64,000 bases of DNA from assembly GCA_015075555.1 (NCBI GenBank), contig JABTUD010000001.1, positions 1,178,001 through 1,242,000 on the forward strand. Direction: 5' to 3'. Positions 59,004 to 64,000 of this stretch are shown piece by piece (the stretch's first letter is position 1; each line of letters opens with the position of its first letter). Origin of the DNA: Thermoflexaceae bacterium (GTDB lineage: Bacteria > Chloroflexota > Dehalococcoidia > Tepidiformales > Tepidiformaceae). Both the position numbers and the translations under genes were made by a program. The notes beneath the pieces are model-generated. The model searched no databases. It had not been told where the DNA came from and was given only the letters and a program-made list of their open reading frames with translations.

Positions 59004-60179
59004 GTGCAATTCCGCGATTCGCCAGAAGAGGCAACCTTCCGCACTGCCGTGCGATCGTTCATCAAGCAGAATCTCCCGAAGGATTACGTACCGGGAGACC
59101 CTTTCAGCGAGGATCCCGCCGGCCCCTTCGTCAGGGAATGGCGCGGTTCGCTGGCGAAACGCGGTTGGATTGCGCCGCACTGGCCCCAGGAATTCGGTGG
59201 GGCGGGGATGACTGTCACTGAGCAGTTCGTATTCAACGAGGAGATGGCCGAGGCGCGGGCTCCGCAGGTAGGGGGAATGGGTGTGGCGATGATCGGCCCC
59301 ATCCTGATCCGCTTCGGGACCGAAGAGCAGCAGAAGGAACACCTCCCCCGCATCACAAGTGGCGAGGCGCACTGGTGCCAGGGCTACTCCGAACCTGGCT
59401 CAGGCTCGGACCTGGCCTCCCTCCAGACACGCGCCGTGCGCGATGGGGACGACTACGTCATCAATGGCCAGAAGATCTGGACCTCGGGCGCGCACCGCGC
59501 GAACTGGATGTTCGCCCTCACGCGCACCGACCCTGATGCGCCCAAGCACCGCGGCATCTCGATGCTGCTGGTGGACATGAAGTCACCCGGTGTGCAGGTG
59601 CGGCCGCTGATTACGATGGCAGGGGACCATGTATTCAACGAGGTCTTCTTCCAGGACGTGCGCGTCCCGGCCCAGAACCTGGTGGGCGAAGAGAACCGGG
59701 GCTGGTACATCGGTGCGGCACTGCTCGACTTCGAGCGCAGCAACGTGGCGGGCTCGGTGGCCCTGAAGCACACCGTTGCTGACCTCGTGCAGTACGTGAA
59801 GGAGACGGCCGGCAGGGGTGCACCGGGCCAGGTGACCCGGCAGGTGCGCAACGAGCTGGCCGATCGCGCGGTGGAGGCCGAGCTGGCGCGTCTGATCTCC
59901 TACCGGATCATCAGCATGCAGCGCCAGGGCCAGATCCCGAACTACGAGGCGTCGATGAACAAGCTCTTCCGCACCGAGGCGATGCAGCGCACGACGCAGA
60001 CCGCAATGCGCCTGGTGGGGATGTACGGGAACCTGTACCGCGGCGCAAAGCTGGCCCCCCGGGATGGACGCTGGCCACACTCATACGTTGCGGCCGTTTC
60101 GGGGACCATCGCCGCGGGCACGAGCGAGGTGAACCGGAACGTGATCGCGACGCGGGGGCTGGGTCTGCCGAGGAGTTGA
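59004..60179 (+). CDS. Acyl-CoA dehydrogenase family protein
   Basis: A 391-residue FAD enzyme related to the one at 56023. Seen: MQFRDSPEEATFRTAVRSFI, QVGGMGVAMIGPILIRFGTEEQ, GYSEPGSGSDLASLQTRAV, VINGQKIWTSGAHRANWMF and the end GTSEVNRNVIATRGLGLPRS. It starts with GTG 59004 preceded by GGAGGAGA. The pair of dehydrogenases with a crotonase and thioesterase may act together, perhaps as a heteromeric complex on large substrates, which is inference. Electrons pass to ETF. Confidence 0.94.
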   Translation: MQFRDSPEEATFRTAVRSFIKQNLPKDYVPGDPFSEDPAGPFVREWRGSLAKRGWIAPHWPQEFGGAGMTVTEQFVFNEEMAEARAPQVGGMGVAMIGPILIRFGTEEQQKEHLPRITSGEAHWCQGYSEPGSGSDLASLQTRAVRDGDDYVINGQKIWTSGAHRANWMFALTRTDPDAPKHRGISMLLVDMKSPGVQVRPLITMAGDHVFNEVFFQDVRVPAQNLVGEENRGWYIGAALLDFERSNVAGSVALKHTVADLVQYVKETAGRGAPGQVTRQVRNELADRAVEAELARLISYRIISMQRQGQIPNYEASMNKLFRTEAMQRTTQTAMRLVGMYGNLYRGAKLAPRDGRWPHSYVAAVSGTIAAGTSEVNRNVIATRGLGLPRS

Positions 60180-60290
60180 CGCAGGCGGAGCGCGCTGCCC
60201 GGGGGCGAGGGAGTGCGGCGGTTCGTTGTGACCCTCCCCCAATTCGGGTACGGTAGCCTTCAGAAGTGGGGCGCCGGTCTGGCTGGAGGG

Positions 60291-62444
60291 ATGCCCGTGG
60301 TTGTTCGCTTTCGCTACTCCATGTGGGATGGCACCCAGGAGGTGCCGGAGCTCGAGGCCGACGACATCCTCGACAACCTCACTGACGACCTGATGAACTT
60401 CGGCGACCTGCAGCATGCGCTCCGGAACATGCTCCAGCGCGGCATGCGCAACCCGAATGGCCAGCGCCTGCAGGGTCTCCGCGACCTCCTGCAGCAGCTC
60501 CGCCAGCAGCGGCGCCAGCAGCTTGACCGGTTCAACCTGAATTCGGTCTTCGACGACCTCAAGCAGAAGCTGGACGAGATCCTGGACATGGAGCGGAACA
60601 CGCTGGAGCGGCGGCTCGACGAGGTATCGGGCGAGCAGGGGACTGACGGGAGGCCCACCGACGAGGCCCGCAGCGGAGAGCAGCCGGGCGAGAGCGCACC
60701 CGGCGAGCAGAGTCCGGGGCAGGAATCACCCCATGGCGGGCAGCAAGCGGGCAGCCAGCAACCGGGCGAAGCGCCGCCGCCAAGCGAGTTCGCCGAGATG
60801 CTCCGCAACATCGCGAACAAGAAGCAGGAGTTTCTCCAGCACCTGCCCCAGGACGTTGCCGGGCAGGTGCGCGAGCTTCAGAACTACGAGTTCATGGACC
60901 CCGAGGCCCAGGAGCGGTTCAACGAGCTACTGGAGAGCCTGAAGAAGGCCATGATGGAGACCTTCTTCAAGGACATGTACAACCAGATCGCGAACATGTC
61001 GCCGGAAGAGCTCGCGCGCATGAAGGAGATGGTGCGTGACCTGAACCAGATGCTGCAGGACCGCATGGCCGGCCAGGAGCCGGATTTCGATTCGTTCATG
61101 CAGAAGTACGGCGATCTCTTTGGCGACAACCCGCCGCAATCGCTTGACGAGCTCATCGCCCAGATGCAGCACCAGATGGGGCAGATGCAGAGCCTGCTCG
61201 ACAGCCTGCCGGGTGACATGCGCCAGCAGCTGCAGGACCTGCTCGCCGACAAGGTGGGCGACCCCGAGCTCCAGCAGTCCCTGAACGACCTGGCCCAGAG
61301 CCTCGAATACCTCTACCCGATGCGCGAGCTTCGCAACCAGTATCCGTTCCGCGGGGACGAGGAGATCGATCTCCAGTCGGCGATGCAGCTCATGCGTCAG
61401 ATGCAGTCGATCGACGAGGTTGAGCGCCAGCTGGAGCGCACGCAGTACGGCGGCGAGATGGATGATGTTGACGCCGACAAGCTGGAGGAGCTCCTGGGCC
61501 CGGAGGCCCGCGAAACGCTCGACCAGCTCAAGGACCTGCTGGAAATCCTGGAAAAGGCCGGCTACATCCGCAAGAAAGGGAACGGTTACGAGCTCACGCC
61601 GCGGGGGACGCGCAAGATAGGGCAGCGGGCGCTGGCGGAGATCTATTCGCAGCTAAAGAAGGACAGCTTCGGCAAGCACGAGATCCGGGAGAGCGGCAGC
61701 GGCGGCGACCGGACCGACACCACGAAGAAGTACGAGTTCGGGGACCCGTTCTACCTGGACATCCAGAAGACGATCATGAACTCGATGTACCGCGAGGGAC
61801 CGGGCGTACCGGCGCGGCTTCGCCCGGACGACTTCGAGGTCTCGCGCACGGAGCTGCTAACGCAGACGACGACGGTCATCATGCTCGACCTGAGCTGGTC
61901 GATGGCGCTTCGCGGCAGCTTCCAGGCTGCGAAGAAGGTGGCGCTGGCACTGAACAACCTGATCTCATCGCAGTTCCAGCGGGACAGCCTTTACATCATC
62001 GGCTTCAGCGCCTACGCGCGGGAGCTGAAGGCCGACCAGCTACCGTATGTGCGCTGGGACGAATCGGTGCTGGGCACGAACATGCACCACGCGCTCATGA
62101 TCGCGCAGTCGCTGCTGGCCAAGCACACAGTGGGCACCCGGCAGATCATCATGATTTCGGACGGCGAACCGACAGCCCACCTTGAGCGGGGGCGGAGCTA
62201 CTTCGCCTACCCGCCCAGCCCCATCACGATCCGCGAGACCCTGAAGGAAGTGAAGCGGTGCACGCAGAAGGGGATCACGATTAACACCTTTATGCTCGAC
62301 CGCAACTACTACCTGAAGGAATTCGTGAACCAGGTGGCGAAGATCAACAAGGGTCGCGTGTTCTACACCACGCCCGACAAGCTGGGCGAGTACATCCTGG
62401 TGGACTACGTGGCGCAGAAGAAGAAGGTGCTGGCCGGGCGCTAG
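60291..62444 (+). CDS. Large VWA-domain protein with long helical, low-complexity N-terminus
   Basis: A 717-residue cytoplasmic protein. The N-terminal ~50 residues form a conserved-looking cap (VVRFRYSMWDGTQEVPELEAD). Residues about 50-110 and 175-420 are Gln/Leu/Met-rich helices, separated by a Gly/Glu/Gln/Pro-rich spacer (about 107-165). The C-terminal von Willebrand A domain has an intact MIDAS: D533-x-S-x-S in MLDLSWSMA, a threonine in LGTNMHHAL and an Asp in MISDGEP. Such proteins often partner a MoxR or magnesium-chelatase-like AAA ATPase, none of which is visible here. ATG 60291 has GGAGGG just upstream. Function unknown. Confidence 0.8.
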   Translation: MPVVVRFRYSMWDGTQEVPELEADDILDNLTDDLMNFGDLQHALRNMLQRGMRNPNGQRLQGLRDLLQQLRQQRRQQLDRFNLNSVFDDLKQKLDEILDMERNTLERRLDEVSGEQGTDGRPTDEARSGEQPGESAPGEQSPGQESPHGGQQAGSQQPGEAPPPSEFAEMLRNIANKKQEFLQHLPQDVAGQVRELQNYEFMDPEAQERFNELLESLKKAMMETFFKDMYNQIANMSPEELARMKEMVRDLNQMLQDRMAGQEPDFDSFMQKYGDLFGDNPPQSLDELIAQMQHQMGQMQSLLDSLPGDMRQQLQDLLADKVGDPELQQSLNDLAQSLEYLYPMRELRNQYPFRGDEEIDLQSAMQLMRQMQSIDEVERQLERTQYGGEMDDVDADKLEELLGPEARETLDQLKDLLEILEKAGYIRKKGNGYELTPRGTRKIGQRALAEIYSQLKKDSFGKHEIRESGSGGDRTDTTKKYEFGDPFYLDIQKTIMNSMYREGPGVPARLRPDDFEVSRTELLTQTTTVIMLDLSWSMALRGSFQAAKKVALALNNLISSQFQRDSLYIIGFSAYARELKADQLPYVRWDESVLGTNMHHALMIAQSLLAKHTVGTRQIIMISDGEPTAHLERGRSYFAYPPSPITIRETLKEVKRCTQKGITINTFMLDRNYYLKEFVNQVAKINKGRVFYTTPDKLGEYILVDYVAQKKKVLAGR

Positions 62445-62483
62445 GGCCAGCCGCCCTGCGGGGCGACCCGGTAGTATTCGGGC

Positions 62484-64000
62484 ATGTTCCTCGCGGGTAC
62501 GGTTCCGGAAGGTGGCACGGTGGCGCTTGCGGTCATCGTGGCGGCGCTGGCCGGGGCGGCCATAGCGGAGGCGCTGCGAATACCCCGGCCGGCCGGGTAC
62601 CTGCTGGCAGGGGCGGTGATCGGGCCAGGGGGAGCGGGCTTCGTAGCCGACCCGGATGACCTCGGCCTGGTCGCAGAGGCTGGCGTTGCTCTTCTCCTCT
62701 TCACGGTGGCGCTGGAGCTGTCGGTGAGCGACCTGGTGGCGCACCTGCGGGCGGCGTTGCTGATTGGCGTGGGGCAGCTCCTGATCGTGGGTGCAGCCGT
62801 GATGGCAGGGGGCGTCCTTGCGGGCGAGGCGGAAACCACGGCCGCGATCCTGGCCGGCGCTGCCGGGCTCTCTTCCACGGCAACGGGGCTGGCGCTGCTC
62901 CCCGGCCTGGGCGATGCGGGCCGCCGGCTGCTGCCTTTGGCTACCGGCATCCTCATCGTCCAGGACGTTTTCGCGGTCGTCATCATCGGGCTGGCGCCCT
63001 CGCTACACGAGGGCACGCTCTCCACCGCGGGTAGCGTGACCCTGGGGATTGCCAGCTCCCTGGCGGCGATGCTCGCCGTACTGCCAATCCTCATCCTCGT
63101 GAGCGATGCGCTGCTCAGGCGGCTGGCGGCGCGTGTCGACCGGGAGGTCTTCGTCGTCGCCCTGCTGGCCCTGGTGGCGGGCTCCGCGGCAGGTGCGGCA
63201 GCAGCGGGGCTTTCGACAGCGCTCGGGGCCTTCATCGCTGGCTTCGTAATCCGGCAGTCGGGCTACGCCTACCAGGCGGTTCGCGAAACCGAGACCCTGC
63301 GTGACCTGTTCGCGGCCGCCTTCTTCGTTTCCGCGGGGCTACTCTTCGACCTCGACATTGTCTCCGACGAGCCCGCGATGACGGGGGTGTTGCTGGCTTC
63401 GGTGGTGCTGGTGAAGTTCGCGGCGATCACCGGCCTGGCGCGATTCACCGGGATGTCGTGGCCGCTCTCGCTCGGCCTTGGGGGCATCCTGGCGAACGCG
63501 GGCGAGTTCTCCTTCGTTGCGGTCAGCGCGGCCGACGCCAGCATTGCCCCGGAGGCTGTCATCGCCGCCGTGGTGTTCACAATGGTGATCTCGCTGTTCG
63601 CATCGAGCGTCTTCGTGGCCGTGCGGGGCCGTGGCGAACGGGGAGCCAGGCTCACGGCGCCAGCCGGTGGCGTGGCGGTTGTGGGATACGGACGGCTGGG
63701 ACGGATGGTGGCTCTGAAGCTTCGCGACCGTGGCTCGGCCGTGTTCGTTGTCGAAGCAGATGGCGAAGCGGTGCGCCGTGCCCGCCAGGATGGCTTCCCG
63801 GCAACCTGGGGCGACGTGGGGCACCGGAACGTGGCCCGCCAGATCACCGGCGCCGAGGTGGTGCTGGTGACTCCCGCTGGCCGGGAGGGCGCCGGGATCG
63901 TCGAACGCCTTTCGCGGCTGGTCCGGCCGGGCACGAAGGTTGTGGCGGCAGCCATGCCCGAGCGGGTGGCGCACCTGGGGCTTGATCTGACGGTGGTGGA
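62484..64000 (+). CDS. Kef-type (CPA2) cation:proton antiporter with RCK domain, end cut off
   Basis: The frame is open to the window end (about 505 residues seen). It starts MFLAGTVPEGGTVALAVIVA and has about twelve hydrophobic segments with CPA2 features: LRIPRPAGYLLAGAVIGP, LLFTVALELSV, GLSSTATGLALLPGLGDAG, GILIVQDVFAVVIIG (ion-site Asp) and LGGILANAGEFSFVA. A cytoplasmic Rossmann domain begins at VAVVGYGRLGRMVALKLRDRG (TrkA-N/RCK), with DVGHRNVARQITGAEVVLV. It should exchange K+ or Na+ for H+ under nucleotide control. TAGTAT (62472-62477) ends 6 bases before the ATG, so it may be leaderless. Confidence 0.88.
   Translation, partial: MFLAGTVPEGGTVALAVIVAALAGAAIAEALRIPRPAGYLLAGAVIGPGGAGFVADPDDLGLVAEAGVALLLFTVALELSVSDLVAHLRAALLIGVGQLLIVGAAVMAGGVLAGEAETTAAILAGAAGLSSTATGLALLPGLGDAGRRLLPLATGILIVQDVFAVVIIGLAPSLHEGTLSTAGSVTLGIASSLAAMLAVLPILILVSDALLRRLAARVDREVFVVALLALVAGSAAGAAAAGLSTALGAFIAGFVIRQSGYAYQAVRETETLRDLFAAAFFVSAGLLFDLDIVSDEPAMTGVLLASVVLVKFAAITGLARFTGMSWPLSLGLGGILANAGEFSFVAVSAADASIAPEAVIAAVVFTMVISLFASSVFVAVRGRGERGARLTAPAGGVAVVGYGRLGRMVALKLRDRGSAVFVVEADGEAVRRARQDGFPATWGDVGHRNVARQITGAEVVLVTPAGREGAGIVERLSRLVRPGTKVVAAAMPERVAHLGLDLTVV

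Noticed and set aside
1-64000. tRNA, rRNA, CRISPR or prophage genes
   Set aside because: No cloverleaf-type T-loop sequences, spaced direct repeats, rRNA stretches or phage structural genes were seen in reading through both strands.

Overview
The window is about 64 kb of GC-rich, gene-dense bacterial chromosome with roughly 67 supportable protein genes, one insertion sequence, and no tRNA, rRNA or CRISPR that I can see. The gene set points to an aerobic or facultative, lipid- or fatty-acid-oxidising member of the Chloroflexota (Dehalococcoidia/Tepidiforma-like). This is an inference. It rests on a b6-type menaquinol:cytochrome c reductase with a LysM-bearing cytochrome, coenzyme F420 synthesis (cofD, cofC) beside an F420-type luciferase-family oxidoreductase, several crotonases and acyl-CoA dehydrogenases with ETF, and DUF4389 membrane proteins. 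GTG and TTG starts are common, and several genes look leaderless.

Layout. 1-9.4 kb: a phosphodiester-glycosidase-like protein cut by the window edge, an LLM oxidoreductase, a DUF1786 protein, a DinB protein, a membrane diguanylate cyclase, a NadD-like protein, a class III CoA-transferase and two DUF4389 membrane proteins. 9.5-14 kb (minus strand): purQ, then a run rpsU - YqeY - HAD - 7TM-HD phosphodiesterase (PgpH type). 14.07-15.34 kb: an insertion sequence just upstream of rpsU. 15.4-20 kb (minus): a respiratory operon read from a clear promoter at 20.0 kb: a 39-residue membrane peptide, cytochrome b6, subunit IV, Rieske protein and a cytochrome c-LysM-cupredoxin fusion, followed by two tiny desulforedoxin-like proteins. 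20-28 kb: a polyprenyl-type glycosyltransferase, rpsT, a crotonase, an orphan antitoxin, rplA-rplK, a GH1 beta-glucosidase, a regulator remnant and etfBA. 28-33 kb: a surface polysaccharide locus (two glycosyltransferases, a chain-length protein and, divergently, an O-antigen ligase/polymerase). 33-35.5 kb: cofD-cofC-binding lipoprotein. 35.5-43.2 kb: a PI-PLC-like lipoprotein, DinB plus CitE-like genes, glycerate kinase, small membrane and SnoaL-like proteins, a lipoprotein, and a tungsten aldehyde:ferredoxin oxidoreductase with a structured leader. 43.5-50.6 kb: a wHTH regulator, crotonase, mnmA/rsfS, a TetR operon and a signalling cluster (PAS-GGDEF, HDOD, degenerate GGDEF). 50.6-64 kb: pyruvate kinase, hypotheticals, rfbC, cupin, zinc ribbon, htpX, two acyl-CoA dehydrogenases, crotonase, thioesterase, a large vWA protein and a Kef-type antiporter cut by the window end.

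The genes fit together as follows. Acyl-CoA dehydrogenases and crotonases oxidise acyl groups, ETF collects the electrons, and the b6-type complex passes quinol electrons to its fused cytochrome c/cupredoxin carrier. The cyclic-dinucleotide enzymes and surface polysaccharide genes suggest regulated attachment or envelope behaviour. The most unusual item is the 526-residue cytochrome c - four LysM - cupredoxin protein, which looks like an electron carrier tethered both to membrane and to wall glycan.
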